Notes: generated by a model not told the origin, from the sequence alone. Positions 24,444 through 38,042 are shown, counted from the stretch's first letter. The stretch is 64,000 nucleotides of DNA from Salticus scenicus (GCA_963930645.1 OZ005648.1:104915167-104979166); one strand, 5' to 3'. Numbers and translations are program-made.

Positions 24444-25684
24444 ATAATAATAATAATATTAATAAAAATCGTTTCTAATTCTCCAATATCAGATTAAATT
24501 TTTTAAAGGTATTTTTTTTTTTTTCTGTTTTGTTTTGTTTTGTTTTGTTACGCAGCAAAAGGATTTCTGCAGTTAAAATATTATTTCATGTTAAATAATT
24601 TATATTGTGTAATAATAAAATAAAATATATTGTTTGAAATTTTATCTTATTAGGGTACGGTTTCCCACCCACTGCCTGCAACAAGGTTTTCCCGAGCACT
24701 TCAGTTTACATATTTATCTGACTACAGTTAAAGCTGTTATTATTCATAAACTTTGATTCTGACCAAAACAGTAAATAAAACAAGAGGATTTTTCATTTAA
24801 AGGAATTAATTAAGCAAATGAAAAATAACAAGTGTAAGAGCCGTTGCTATGAGACGTGTAGAACTTACATGAAAGAAGAAATTTAAGAAAATGAAACAGA
24901 ATAACCAATGTATACTATTGAAAAAATAATTTAAAAAATTCAAATTCGGAAATCGAAAAACTCTTGATGAGTTGCATTATTGCAGGTTTTCCGTTACCAC
25001 CTTTTCCACGTTTTCTTGCTCTGCAATAAGTTGAACTACAGAGCGCAGAAACAAACACAGATCGACACCTTTCTTTATTTATATTGAATAAAATATGTAT
25101 TTTATAAAACTTTATTAGAGTATTTATTATATATTATGTATAATTAGGGAATAAATATTTTTTAATTAATCAACAGTTAAAAAAATTATACCATAAACAT
25201 TCTTTAATCTAAAAAGTAAAGGAATAAAGAAAATTAAAAATATGAAATAAAATAAAATAAAATAAGGATCATTACTATTTATAATATATGTTATAACATT
25301 AATGAAATATTTAATGTAACTATTTTAAATCATGTAAAAAAGTTCTTATTATTTGAGAACGTATAATAAAAGTCAACGTCTAAAATTGCTCTTCATTTCA
25401 AATATGCCTTTTATTATCTAATAATTAAAAGAAGTTAGACTGTTTTATAATAATATGGTATAACATAAGAAATGATACATGCATTTTAAAGTGTATTTTA
25501 TCGCAGTAAAAAATTATATCTCAATAACAAACTGTATGTAATCTGTCGCAATGTTTTAAAAATGTACAGTGAAATTCTTATAACTCATTTATTTAAGGGG
25601 ATCAGGTATAACTAAAATTATCAAAATCGATGCATTAAAAACTATCTAAGTAGTTATTGCAGAATGTAATAAGCTATACTTTAC
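24444..25684. other. AT-rich intergenic
   Basis: No gene or repeat boundary is supported; a short (TTTTG)n tract lies near 24,525. Confidence 0.6.
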
Positions 25685-25686
25685 TA

Positions 25687-26286
25687 CAGTGCCGGGGAAA
25701 AAAAAAATTCTTTAAACTTGAGCAGGAAAAATATACTTTACATGTCAGTTGCTGTTCCCATCATAAAAATGTGTTGAACCCTAGTGATGACACGTGGTGT
25801 TTGTCGGCCACTATTTTATTACCTCATCTTTACATTTTATTGCTGAATGCAGCCCTTTAGGCATGGATCTCTGGCTACATCTTCCAGATGGCTATAACTG
25901 GCTGCATGCAGTATGATCTGCCAGATCTCTGGCTACATTAATCACAGACATTCTCCTCTCTAGTAGAGCTAAGGCGTGAGATTTCTCTTCCATTTTTAGC
26001 TTAATCCGATCAATTGTGTGGAGTGGGAATACTTATATAGGTAATCAAACTTTTAACAAATGAACGAAATACTGGCTGGCGGGAGCAAAAAGCATACAGC
26101 CTAACTCTAAAAGTCCACGGGGTGAACTGGGTGCTGACAGGATAGGGAAAGGTCGTCTGTAATCAAGTAACACCACGTGCCATTACTGGAGTTCGACATA
26201 GTTTTATGGCGGGAACGGCATCTACCATGTAAAGTACTTTTTTTGCCGCTTAAGTGTAAAGATTTTTTTTTTTTTTGTCAGCACTG
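25687..26286. mobile_element. 600-bp long-TIR element with TA target
   Basis: TA at both edges. Inverted repeats run over 100 bases from each end: CAGTGCCGGGG/CAGTGCTGACA, then an A-run, then 'tctttaaacttgagc', 'actttacatgtcagttgctg' and 'cacgtggtgt', each with a complement on the right. The unpaired middle (about 25,870-26,150) has no gene. It fits a non-autonomous Tc1/mariner-type foldback. Confidence 0.75.
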
Positions 26287-26288
26287 TA

Positions 26289-26487
26289 CATACTTGCCAA
26301 CATACTAATTAATATTCCGTAGTATTGTTAGCCCCGCCTTATTTTTCACACCAGAATTTTTTTACAGTATTTTTCTACTTATTCGTAATGGCATTTGGAG
26401 AATACTACTCTAAAAATTCACTAGTGTGAAAAACAGATCGAGACTAACAACACTACGGAATATTAATTAGGATGTTGGCAAGTATGA
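26289..26487. mobile_element. family C foldback MITE, copy C2
   Basis: Near-identical termini to C1 (CATACTTGCCAACATACTAA) and the same core. It starts 2 bases after the right TA of the preceding 600-bp element, so one element inserted next to the end of the other. Confidence 0.85.
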
Positions 26488-26718
26488 TTTGTCCTAAAAC
26501 AACGTATTCATTTTGAAATCAAGAAAATATTACAGTTATTACAAACCCTTAAAATCAACTGCATGACAATAAAAAAAAAAAAAAAAAAAAAAAAAAATCA
26601 AGAAATTTTTCAAGTTTTAATATTCATTGTTGTTGCAGTTGTTGTTGTTTGTAACTGATGCTGTGATTAAGTTATAAAAAATTCAGTGTACAGATGAGTT
26701 CAGCATAGATGCCAACAT

Positions 26719-27114
26719 TTTACATAGATGCCAACATTTTAATTTATTCTGGAGTATTTTTAGCCCGCCTTTATTTCGCACCACTTTATTAACAGAAAAA
26801 TTTTCTCCAATATATAACTTCGATGAAATATCAAAAAAATACTCTTAAAAAATAAGTAGTATGAAATAAAGGCGGGGCTTAAAATACTCCGGAATAAATT
26901 AAAATGTTGGCATCTGTGATTTTGATTTATTCCGGAGTATTTTTAGCCCCGCCTTTATTTCGCCCCCCTATATTTATAGAAATTTTTTCTCGCATATACA
27001 ACTTCGGCAAAACTGAAAAGAAAATTACTCTTAAAAAATAAATGGTGTGAAATAAAGGCGGGGTTAAAAATCCTCCGGAATAAAATAAAATATTGGTATC
27101 TGTGGTTCAGTTAT
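26719..27114. mobile_element. two tandem family C foldbacks (C3, C4)
   Basis: Two ~200-bp foldbacks lie head to tail. Each has arms with 'tttattccggagtattttta' and 'gccccgcctttatttcgc' and their complements, around the family core ('attttctccaatatataac', 'cttcgatgaaat', 'aaaatactctta'). They share the junction near 26,918, which suggests tandem duplication or insertion of one copy into the end of the other. Confidence 0.75.
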
Positions 27115-27348
27115 TCACAGAAGATACACAATAAAAAAGTTGGTGCTTTAAAATAACTTAGAATTATCATGGAATATTTTGAAATCGGGCGCCGTTTATT
27201 ATTGTTATTTGCATATTTTCTTTTCAAAAATTACTTCTTATCAATTAAAACACGCTATATGCATAAAAACGATAGATTTCATGACAGTGTTTGATTTGAG
27301 AAGCAACAACATGTAAAACAAAAATAATTAAATCCAATGTCCGTCGAG

Positions 27349-27597
27349 CAGGGGTCGTACTCTCCGCCTTTTTTTTTTTTTTTTTCAGGACACTCTCAGA
27401 GATTAAAAAAAAAAAAAAAAAAATCCGTCTTTTTCGCCACCCCTAATCTCATGTAGAAATACTTCTAGATATATTTATAGTAATGTGGCATGTTTATACA
27501 GGGTAGAGATTATTTTTAAAAAAAGTGGTAGCAACAAATTTGAAAATTTCTTATTCATGAGAGTGTCCAGAAAAAAGGGCGGAGAGTACGACCCCGG
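27349..27597. mobile_element. foldback MITE, GGGGTCGTACTCTCCGCC arms
   Basis: The left arm GGGGTCGTACTCTCCGCC pairs exactly with the right arm. A second pair inside is 'ggacactctc' with 'gagagtgtcc'. Two homopolymer runs lie between. The layout (T-run, 'gggcgg', 'gtggt') resembles family C with other termini. Confidence 0.75.
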
Positions 27598-28494
27598 CCT
27601 TCGGGGTATTTTCCTATTTTGAACAGTAAGCGCCCCGTCTTTTGGAGCTCCTCCAAAACTTTATATTATCTGTGAAAATGATTTTCCGTATTCATAATTC
27701 ATTTATTGAAAAATTTTTCTTAATATATGATTCTGTAAATGTCCCTGCCGTATATATACAACCGCAGCATATGAAGTGTTAAACACGAACCCGTATTTTT
27801 ATTTATTTATTTATTATTTTATTTTATTTTATTTGAGAAACGCCTGAAGGCAGGGCTCATTTTTCATGAAAAACGTAATTTCACGAGAGCCGCAAGGAAA
27901 GTGTTAACTAGCAAGAAAAATTAGTATTTTCAAAGTAAAAATAATAAAATAGCATTTTTGGTTTTAAAAATATTTTTTTAACTTAAAATTTGATGCAAAA
28001 TTTAAGATTTTTTTTTTTTTCATAAAATTAGAATACTTCATAAGTTTTATTAAAAATATTCAAAAGCGTCTTTTTATTAAATCCATATTAATCACTGAAA
28101 TCCATTTAATAGAATCATGACTTCCATACGATTCTATACTGTATTGTAATAAGAATCTTCAGTGATATATCTAAGTATACTAGCTTTTCATTGAATTAAT
28201 GTGACAGAATTTAGTTAATACTCGGAATTGTTCGAGATTTAAATGAATATCAGTAAGACATGTATATAGGCCTAGCTCTTATTCATTTAATCTAATGTTT
28301 AACTGAAAACTATCTTATGAAGACATTCTTATGTATAAATATTAATAATAACTTACAGTACATTAATAAAATTTATGCTTGAATTAATTATGCAGTTTTT
28401 TTTTTTTTAATTATCAGAGTAATTTATTGTATATTTTATTAAAACAAGCTTATTATTTAATTACACAACGTAATAATCTGATTATTTTTAAAAA
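27598..28494. other. AT-rich intergenic
   Basis: No gene or element is supported. Confidence 0.55.
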
Positions 28495-28953
28495 CAGGTC
28501 TGTCCAACCCGAAACACTTGGCAGGCTGCATTGTAAATCTATTTTATTCAGGCGGGCCGAACTGTATGTTTCTTTATATATGTTTGTGAGTATATGAATC
28601 ATGTTAATATATATATATATATATATATATTCGGGAGGGGAGAGGGTGAATATTTAGAGCAAAACATATTAACATTAAATAATTTTCATTCATAAATTAA
28701 CAATAGAACCATCCAAAATTTATCACTATTCATTAATAGCTATAAATAAAAGTATGAATAATGGATTTAAAATATATTATTACAATAGTGTGTAGTTTGT
28801 TTATTTAGCAAACGTTAAAAAGGTATTTTCTGTTTAAAATTCCGAACGGAATTTAATTGTTAAGAAAAGTTCTCCAACTTTGAACTTCACATTCCACAAA
28901 ATACTACACGATGGGCCGCAAGTGCCCCGGGAGCCGCAAGTTGATCAACCCTG
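28495..28953. mobile_element. hAT-like non-autonomous element
   Basis: The ends are CAGGTCTGTCCAACCCG and, inward from the right, CAGGGTTGATCAACTTGCGG. The interior words 'gcaggctgcattg', 'gcgggccgaactg' and 'gggccgcaagtgccccggg' are typical of hAT-type MITEs. The flanking octamers tttaaaaa and tttttaaa agree at 6 of 8 positions, compatible with an old 8-bp duplication. A (TA)n run (28,605-28,631) lies inside. Confidence 0.55.
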
Positions 28954-30529
28954 TTTTTAAATAACAAATAATGTAACATGATTTAAAAATGTTTAAAAAA
29001 AAAAATGCTTAATTGTTTTCGTTAAAATATTATTTTTCTGGTTTAAAACACAGTTCTATATAAATTGCCATTTTATGAGTGACATCTGAATTTTTAGTAA
29101 TTTTATAGACTTTAAACAGACCTAAAGCGACTGTTACAGTATTCTGAATAATAGTTATATTTTTAAGTAAGTATATTGTTATAAAATAATTTTATATATG
29201 TTTAGGAAAAGCGAAACATTATTTAAAAACTTGAAGAACATTTCATAAATATTGGGTATATATAATAACACTTTTATAGAATTGGGAATATAACATTTCT
29301 TAATATTATCTAATAAAAAAGTGAGAATTCCAAGTACCTTGAACAATCCTCGCCTTCTTTTTAATATTTTGAAACTAAAGTTAGAACTGTGAATAATGGT
29401 ATTCACAAGTAATTTACTCCTATTTCAAAGAAATTTCAATAAAATGTTAGAATATTACAAAGGTAGCTATGGTTGGTTAACTGTTCTGAAAAAATTTACC
29501 TCTCAGATTTAATACTGGCATAGTCATTCGTAATCTCAAAATGAATTTAGAGATGCGAATTAGTCATTCGCATTTTAGAATTATGCCGATATAGTCATTA
29601 GTAAAACTTTAGAAAAACTATGAATTGAAAACTATTTCATTTATAAATCAGGTGATTGATAAAGAAAACATCAGATAAATTTAAGATAATTAATACTAGA
29701 AATTACTCTGTTAATGAAATAGTAAGAATTATTTTTTACTTGATTATTTAAAATTTAACATTTATTTATGTACAACGTTTTTATATTCTCCATAGGTTTT
29801 AACTAGGATGTATGTTCAATGATTTGTACAACAGCAATAATTCGTTTTTTAATTTGCTGTATTACATAGTCAGTTTCCTTCAAATTTTTTTAAAAAATAC
29901 ACATTGAAAGTTTGAAAATTAGAAAAAGAAAAAACTTTCATTTCCATTCTGAAACAATGACCCAGAATTTGCAGAAAGAAGTAGTATTTAATTTACAGTT
30001 GCAATTGTCAGCACATAAAAATCCGAATCTGTTAATGTATGTAAATACGAGTAACAATGTGTTAAAGAATTTTATTATACATAAACTTAAAAAAAATAAT
30101 AATAATAATAATCATAAATAAACTGTGTGTTTCTAATATTACAGCTTTTAATTCGGTGCATTTGATTTCTTACAAGCAAGTTATATGAAACAAATTCATT
30201 TTGCCTTAAATTATGGATTATTTGTAAAGGATATTGGACGTAATTTAATTTCGATAGCGAATGTTTGCAAATATATAACTAACGCATATATATAATTTTA
30301 TTATACTCAACTTCCGTTATACTTATTTATATTTAACTTGCTTTAAAAAAGTTTAAATTTGTCATAGGGAAAAAATGGCTTAAGTTAAGCACTTCACTGT
30401 TGCAAAAATTTGCTATGAGGTTTTAAAAAGTACGGTTCATATGATTAAATCGTCTCTACTATTAAAAACTAATGACGAATGCATATTTTTAAGTACTTTG
30501 TTAATCGACAAGAGTGCGAAATTCGATTT
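28954..30529. other. AT-rich intergenic
   Basis: No gene is supported. The frames at 29,179-29,406 (-) and 29,912-30,121 (+) are AT-rich, lack recognisable motifs and are not called. Confidence 0.55.
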
Positions 30530-30790
30530 CAGTGGCAAGTAAACTTCCTCAATATTGAGGAAGTTTATTTCCATGACCATGTAGACGAATGTTGTAATTG
30601 CGTAATATTCCACTGTATGCCTGTGTTACACAGCTATAGCTGATAATATTTCTCAGCATGGAAAAATCAATTCCCTCAATAGGAGGAGGGAAATATATTC
30701 CCTCCCCTCCATAGGAGGGAAAAAATTCCCTTCCCTCAATAGGAGGAGGGAATTTATTTTCCCTCATGAGGAAAATAAATTCCCTCAATA
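30530..30790. repeat. palindromic minisatellite, ttccctc...gagggaa
   Basis: Between 30,664 and 30,790 the word 'attccctcaataggaggagg' or a close variant repeats, together with its own complement 'gagggaa', giving nested hairpins. A separate hairpin, 'ttcctcaatattgaggaa', lies at 30,544. The minus frame through it reads a low-complexity peptide. Confidence 0.7.
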
Positions 30791-31999
30791 ATGTTGTGTA
30801 TTCTTACACAAAACCTTTTACAGTGAATGGAAATCCTAGTAGCAATGAATCGCAATTAGAAGGCAAAGCTGCATCCAGTTCCACATCATATGGAAGTCTT
30901 GCAAAAAATAAAATAAAAATAAATAAAGGTGCTAAATAGATTATCTTTTGGAAGATAAAAAGAAAAATGTTAAATATTTGAAAAGAGGGTAAAAAGCCAG
31001 TTCCATTGTACTACCTATGGTACTACCGCTTCAAAGCACTAATGCGAGATGGTGAACAAGATTCAGATAATTTAAAATGGTTGCTGTAGAGTTTGGAATT
31101 CTTTTTAACAAAGAGATCGATCAACATATATTTAAGGAGTCTGGTGAAATAGCATTTAAAACACTAATTATACATAATTATGAGTTAAAGCTATAAGCAT
31201 TTTTGAAACAAACAGAAATGAATGTAAAAAATTCAATAAAATTAGAAACATAAGTCCCGTCAAAAATTTCTTTCGTCAAATATAAATAATACACATCTTC
31301 TAACTGAAACTAAAATTAATTTGAAATCGCAATCGGAAAATTGTGCGATGTGTTCCGAGTTTTCGGTATCTCTATTTTCATTTAAAAATATTTAGTACAT
31401 TTTCAAATTAGTATTTTGTGATTAAATAAGATATAATTTATTCTTAAAAAGTAGTGGTGGAAGAGCGTGTCTTCAGACGGAATTCTTTCGCAGCTAGTTC
31501 CTTGCAAAATGAACTTAAAAAAATTGGGTTAAAATCAATTTAAGAATTATTTATGGTGTCAATGTAATACAAAATTAGGTTAATGATTTAGTAAAGCACA
31601 TGCAGTTTACTTTTATATGATTATTTATTTAAGAGTTATGCTTAAAGAAGAAAACAAGAAAAAGGTTATTAATTATTTTTTTAAACCACTATATTTAGAT
31701 TCAGACTCTTTATATACTAACAAGATGATTGTATATTAAAAGCAATTTGAGCATTATTTATGCAGCTGATTTATACTTTTTTACAATAAGTTATACTTTG
31801 TGTTTTTTGTTTTATTTTCCCTTGTACATTAAATTTTGCGATTTGGTTTACATGTTAAAGCAATTTTCCATCATAAGAAACCGTTTTTTATTTCTTTCTA
31901 ATACCACCTACATTTTACGCACTGTGAATATGTGTTATGTCTAAAACTCATGTCTAAAAATCAGTTAACTCTAGACAAAAAAATACAGGTTTCAGACGT

Positions 32000-32033
<34 letters not shown>

Positions 32034-32042
32034 CACACACAC

Positions 32043-32074
<32 letters not shown>

Positions 32075-32922
32075 TAATTTAATGTAAAATGACTATAGTT
32101 TTAATAATGCAATAAAAGATGATTTTTATAGAACATTTTCAGGAATATTTAACTATATCCTTTATGGAAATATCTAACATCTGTATCTTGTCCCTAAACG
32201 TGTTAAACCAAATGCAAGATTGTTTTTAATAAAAATAAAATTTTTAAATACCCATCTTACAGCACTTGAAATAAAGCAAATTATTCGGCACAAGAAGTTG
32301 TTTCATAAAAACATGTAATGTTTACTACATATAAAAATAATAATAATAATAATAAATAATAAAATATAAATAATTGATGATAAAACTCTTAACGATCATT
32401 ACTTGCTCTTCGAATTTACATTATTTTTTATTTTTTCTTTTGAAAGCACAAAGATTTTCAGTTGAAAAAAAAAAAAAAAAAAAAAAACTGCAAATTCGAT
32501 TTATTTTCTTTTAAATGCACATTTTCGTTAAATTTTGCACAACAAAATTAGCACGTAATCTATAAATAATGAAAATTTCAAAGAAAAAGCTAAAATCTCA
32601 CAGCTGTGCCAGATTCATTAAAAAGTACTTAATTACTCTCACTTATCGATTAATGTTTGATTTAGAAGAGAAAGTTAAAAACCGATATTTAAATAGTTTG
32701 TTATACAGTATTTGTGTTATATATATATACATATTTCGGTAACATTTTTCTGTATAGTGACATTTGTTTAAAAATAAATTAAACCAAAAAGAATTAATAT
32801 TTCTCTTAATAAATTCTCCGCTGTTAAAAATTTCAGCACAAAGCCACTGGTAATGGTTTATCTTAAGTGTTAAGTAAAATTACAGAAAAACAAACAAACG
32901 GATATGTTAAAAAATCTATTTT
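30791..32922. other. AT-rich intergenic with microsatellites
   Basis: Contains a mixed (TA)n/(CA)n/(TG)n microsatellite (32,004-32,074) that can fold on itself, an (AAT)n run near 32,340 and a poly(A) near 32,466. The + frame at 31,729-31,944 has no recognisable motif. Confidence 0.5.
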
Positions 32923-33128
32923 ATACCTGCCAACCATCTCATAATTAGACAGAAGATTCTTAGCACCCGCCTCTCTTTTTTTTTTTGAACAAGTCTTCTT
33001 TTAGAGTAATTTTATACTTATTTAATGGTAACTGCATTTGGAGGTAATTACTCTAACTATAAAGTGGTGTGGAAAAAGGAGCGTGTACTAAAAATTTTTC
33101 GCTTCATAATTAGGATAGAGGCAGTATG
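32923..33128. mobile_element. family C foldback MITE, copy C5
   Basis: The ends ATACCTGCCAACCATCTCAT and the complementary right end ('gatagaggcagtat') are imperfect. The core is intact: 'ttttagagtaattttatact', 'taatggtaactgcatttgga', 'gtggtgtggaaaaagg'. Confidence 0.7.
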
Positions 33129-33232
33129 TATTCTATATATGTATTTTAATGAAGATTATTAATTTTATTAATTATTTTTTAGAATATATTTGTGACTTAA
33201 AATGCTTTTTCTAAAGTAGAACCGTTGATTTT

Positions 33233-33437
33233 CATACCTGCCATCTTACTAATTAATAAACGGAAAATTGTCAATACCCGCCTCTTACTTTTTTTTTTTT
33301 TTTTTGAGTATTTATTTTCTGTTTTAATCGGAATTACATTTGAAAAAGAATTCTCTAAAAATAAAGTGGTGTGGGTGTGGAAAAAGGGTCGGATTCTAAC
33401 AATCTTCCAAATATTAATTAGTAAGTTGGCAGGTATG
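33233..33437. mobile_element. family C foldback MITE, copy C6
   Basis: The ends CATACCTGCCATCTTACTAA and its complement on the right ('agtaagttggcaggtatg'), with the family core and 'aaagtggtgtggg'. The + frame at 33,225-33,446 coincides with the element and is not a gene. Confidence 0.8.
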
Positions 33438-33847
33438 CTTTTTTAATTTTTATTCAAAAATTAAATAATAAAAATTGGCAAAAATATAGAATAAATTTTG
33501 ATAATATCGATTACTTACTTTTAACTAAGAATTATTGTAAATTTACAGAGACTGTGCATAAACGTTTCAGTAAATTTAAAGTAATTTTTTGCAGTGTGAG
33601 CTAAAATGTTTAAAATTCATATTTTATAATTCTTTTCAGAATCTAAGTAACTTTTGGCTTATTATTTGAAATAATAACATTCCAAAAACACACAAATAAA
33701 AACCTTGATAATAATTCGTTTTATTTATATTTATTAAATATTCTATTTTAATTTCAACTTTAAGTTTAAAATTTTGTATTTTCAATGCTTTAATGTATTA
33801 CATAACAACGCACTTTTTTTTTTTAATTTTATTAAGGACTATTACAT

Positions 33848-33972
33848 AACTTCTAGCTTACTAATTAACATCCGGAAGATTGCTAGACTCTGTCCAATTT
33901 TCCACACCACTTTATTTTTAGAGAATTTTCCTTTTTTCGAATGTAATTGCAATTAATAAAAAGAAAAATACT

Positions 33973-34016
<44 letters not shown>

Positions 34017-34085
34017 CTGACGTAATAAAAAAGGAGCATGTATTGAATATCTTCTGAAATATTAATTGGTATGTTCGCAAGTATG
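33848..34085. mobile_element. family C foldback MITE, copy C7, with (AAT)n inside
   Basis: The ends are 'cttctagcttactaattaac' and its approximate complement ('attaattggtatgttcgcaa'). The core has 'cacaccactttatttttaga' and 'gaatgtaattgcaatt'. A 40-bp (AAT)n tract (33,976-34,015) has expanded inside. Confidence 0.6.
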
Positions 34086-34137
34086 GACTATTAGTTACTT
34101 GTAACGAATCAGATTAACATTTCTGATGTTATATGGG

Positions 34138-34331
34138 CAGGGATCGCAGCGTTCCTACATTTCTATGATCATTTAATTGCACTTTCACCAGAAATTTCAG
34201 CAAGAAAAATTTTCTGAAAGTTTTTATGCTACCTTTCGCATGAAAACTTTCCGCAAAAGTTCCTATTTGAAGATTGTGGTGAAAAACATAATAAAACGGC
34301 CATATAAGTATTGGAACGTTGCGACCCCTTG
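34138..34331. mobile_element. short TIR element (hAT-like ends)
   Basis: The left end CAGGGATCGCAGCGTTCC and the right end, read inward as CAAGGGGTCGCAACGTTCC, form imperfect inverted repeats. The CAGGG start suggests the hAT group, but no 8-bp duplication is visible. The two overlapping minus frames across it are not genes. Confidence 0.4.
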
Positions 34332-35042
34332 CAGATGATGTCCGTACGCGCCCCCCCCTTTTTTTTATTCTTTTTTTTAAGAACTCTCCCGTCAGTATTT
34401 TTAAATAATACATTTCGTTTCATGTTTTAAGGCTTTTTCATATCAGAGATTGTTATATAATATTAGTGGTGGGGAAAATAAAGACAATTCAAAGGCTATA
34501 CGAAACCTAATAGGTATGTCTTATGATTTTTTTTTATTTATTTATTTATTTTTTTTTTTTTTATAAATAAGTTTATGAAAAAAAAAATAAATAAATAAAA
34601 AAATAATAATACCAACTATGCGAAAAAAGAAAATTATATAAAAAATTAAAAAGAAAGAAATTATCAAGCAATTTTTTACAATGTACAACAATTATCCCTT
34701 TATTTGATGTTAAACTCAAGATTTAAAATTGAACACAATAACAAACATCCATGATAGAGGAAAGTAACGTTTGGCATAAAACGCCATCCCCTTAATTGTA
34801 AGAAGCATTCTTTCATTTAATGTTATATCGAAGTGACGATTTTAAATACTATTTTCAATCACAATACTCTACTTAAAATAAGTGTTTCTCGTCAAATAAA
34901 TGAAATGCATTCCTGTATATTTCTGTTTTTTAACTATTTCCTGGGACAAAGTGATATTCAGCAAGAACAACACATAAAACAACTTTGTTTGTTCTGGTAT
35001 TTGCCTGAAATCAAGATGGTCGTAAATGGTAAAACATTGCTC

Positions 35043-35073
<31 letters not shown>

Positions 35074-35915
35074 GTGTATGTGTGTGTGTGTGTGTGTGTT
35101 AGGAATGTAGCTAACTTTATGACCTTATGACCTGTGAAAATCAAATTTAAAAATTTAAAAAATGAGATTTTACAAGTATAATATTTCAATACGAGGTATT
35201 TTTGTCATTCTAAATACATGTCTTGTGCGTGATCAGGTGTGACTGCTTTTCATTATTTATAAGTCTTCCACTTAATTAGGATAAAAAACATTATCTTTCA
35301 TAATTACGAAAAATTTAAACCAATTTTAACAAAAAATTCAAACAAACACTGACTGACCCGGGAGCCGGCATAGTGAGGGCTGGAATTAAAAGTGATTCGT
35401 TCAGAGAAGCAGATTGATTTCGCAAGCATACAATACAGTATACAGTTACTATATAAATGTACAAAAATAATATTAAACATATAAAAAGAATATATCTTGT
35501 TAAAAATCTTGAAAAAAGAAAAAATTACGAGCATTGTATATATGAGGCTTTTCCGAGTATTGCATACCGAAGTTCATAGATATTATTGATATATCTCTAA
35601 AAATTGATGGAATCCAACAATAAAACTTAAATTACTACGATTCAATTTAATTATAGATTTATGAAGATATTTATTAAAAAAAAAATACGTTTTTTTGTGG
35701 CAGATTTTAAAATTTAATATATATTAGAATGCTGAGCGTAATCCTATATTTTTAGTGTTTTTGTATTTTAAAATTATATAATGTTATGCATTTTAAAGTT
35801 AATATCGCGTTACATTTATTGACAGAAGTTTATGTTAAAACTTAAAAAAAAAAAAAAAAGAAAAAAAAATGTAATATCTATCACATTTTTTAAATCTATT
35901 TAAAAAATCTTCTAA

Positions 35916-35950
<35 letters not shown>

Positions 35951-36811
35951 TAAATCATTCTTATATTTTCATCGTTAACGATGTTTAATCGTTATTAACA
36001 TTTCGCACAATCTTGACTTCCTTTTTTGATTTTCCTGATTCTCAATTTTGACGAGTTTTCACTTCCTGGCATGAAGTTTAGAGAAAAATTCACTTCCTGT
36101 TTTTCCAAGCGAAACTTTATCTTTTATAAACAAAGCGTCTATCTCAAAAGTCCAAAACTTTTTAATGAACCATGATTGCTCTTGCACACTAATTAAATAT
36201 TCCTGCGCTTCTGGTCACAATCTTTTGTAATTATTGTAACTACACTTACCGATGGGAGGAAAATAGTTAACTGTATCAGTACTTTCTACATAAGAAAAGA
36301 ATAGAAGATAAACTTTTAAAAGTTTTAAGAAAAGTTATAAATGAAAATTAAAGTTGCTTACTAAACAACATTTTTTTTTAAGTAAAAGTGAAGAACACTT
36401 ATGCTCTCAAAAATTTTACCAAAATGATAAGACGAAATCTATATTTCCTACAGATTTTTTAAACTTTCCACTCAAAAGATGCATGTATGCAAAATTTATT
36501 ATTGTTGCATTTCATATTGTTTTCTGTTATAGAGTTATTTAGTTATTATATTTCATCTATAAATAAATGCATAATAGATGAAGGGTTTTCATGCGTAGTA
36601 ATGCCATAAATAATGAATTTTTTTTATTTTATATAAACATACTATATAGACATCTATTTTAAATCAGTTAAGATCACATTATGTGTTATTAATAAAAGTA
36701 AATAAACTCACATTTAGGACAGGTATTTATTTATTTTTTTTTTATTTATTTATTTATTTTTTAACTAAAACAAGCGGTGAACTTATTTAAAAGTTTTAAT
36801 TTTTTTTAAAA
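34332..36811. other. AT-rich intergenic
   Basis: Poly(T) and (TG)n at 35,047-35,098, poly(A) at 35,843-35,948. No gene or element boundary is supported. Confidence 0.55.
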
Positions 36812-37240
36812 ATGGGAAAATAGATAATTTCTAATCATTTTTCGTAGGTTTCCATTTATAAAGAAAATATGAAGAAAAAGAGAAGTTTCCGATAGTAACT
36901 CATTATTGTATTTTTATACTTAATGGGTGTTATACGTCATAAGGAATCGGAATGCATATAAAAAGTGAATGCTTCGAACGATCACATGCTTTTAGTTCTT
37001 AATAAAATGAGGTTTAAATAAAGTTTGAATGTTAAAATATTCGGAAAATAGATAAATTCTAATCATTTGTTATAAGTTTACAGTTAATAAAAATATGAAT
37101 AAAAAAAAGAAAATCCGATAGAAATTCAGTATTCAATTTTTAAACTTAACGGCTCTTGCATCATAGGCAGTCCGAGTACGTACAAAGAGCGTATGCTTCA
37201 AATGGTCACATGTTTTTAGTTCTTAATAAAATTACAGGAA
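36812..37240. repeat. two-unit tandem duplication, ~228 bp
   Basis: Unit 1 (36,812-37,039) and unit 2 (37,040-37,240) share in order 'ggaaaatagataa', 'ttctaatcatt', 'aaatccgatag'-type and 'cacatgnttttagttcttaa' blocks. They are diverged but colinear. Confidence 0.65.
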
Positions 37241-37696
37241 ATTTTCAACGATGTTTAAGCTTTTAAAACTGTATGATTTCAATAAACTGTATGATTTCAT
37301 TAGAATAAAAATGTAGCAAATTATTGATGTATAGATAACGTTTGCAGCGTCATTTTATAATCCTCGAGACTGCCGCATCGGAGCATTCTTTAGACTCTAA
37401 TGTGACAGTTGCAATCGTTCAAAAACCGAGTTTCATTTCAAACGTTCTATTAGACGTTCAAGAGTAGTATTATTTAAAACGTTCTGAAAAGGTGTGCTTT
37501 TTACCATTCATAAAATATACAATTCCAGTTCTGTATAAAACGTTTAAATGTAACATCATCACAATACATTCTATGATTATTACGAATATCACAAAATGCC
37601 AATACTTAGTTTTGATTTTGGCATAATTTGCCCAATACATCTAGCTTTCAGCTATGTAACCAAAAAAAAAAAGGCTATACTTCGCGCAAAAAAGTG

Positions 37697-37729
<33 letters not shown>

Positions 37730-38042
37730 ATTAATTACAAATACTCATATCTCAGCGAAAATTACACGTGTTAGTTTTATGATCAAAATAATGTTCTCTG
37801 TAAACTTAATGGTTTTCAAATATATATATATATATATATGTATGTCTAAATAATTGTAGAATTTCCGCGAAAAAGCACAGAAATATCGTACTACGCTGTA
37901 AGTGCAACAATGTGTTAAAGTTACAAATCATTTGTAGATTTTTGTGACACAAGGTAATCCAAAATATCTGCACTTTCCTTCAATTTGTGATCGGTCCACT
38001 AATTGCACTCGTGACTAAATCGATAGCGAGAATTGTGATTTT
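37241..38042. other. AT-rich intergenic
   Basis: Poly(A) at 37,697-37,729 and a short (TA)n at 37,819-37,839. No gene is supported. Confidence 0.55.

Noticed and set aside
34129..34423. Two overlapping minus frames of 64 and 94 codons
   Set aside because: They coincide with a short TIR element and homopolymers; no motif.
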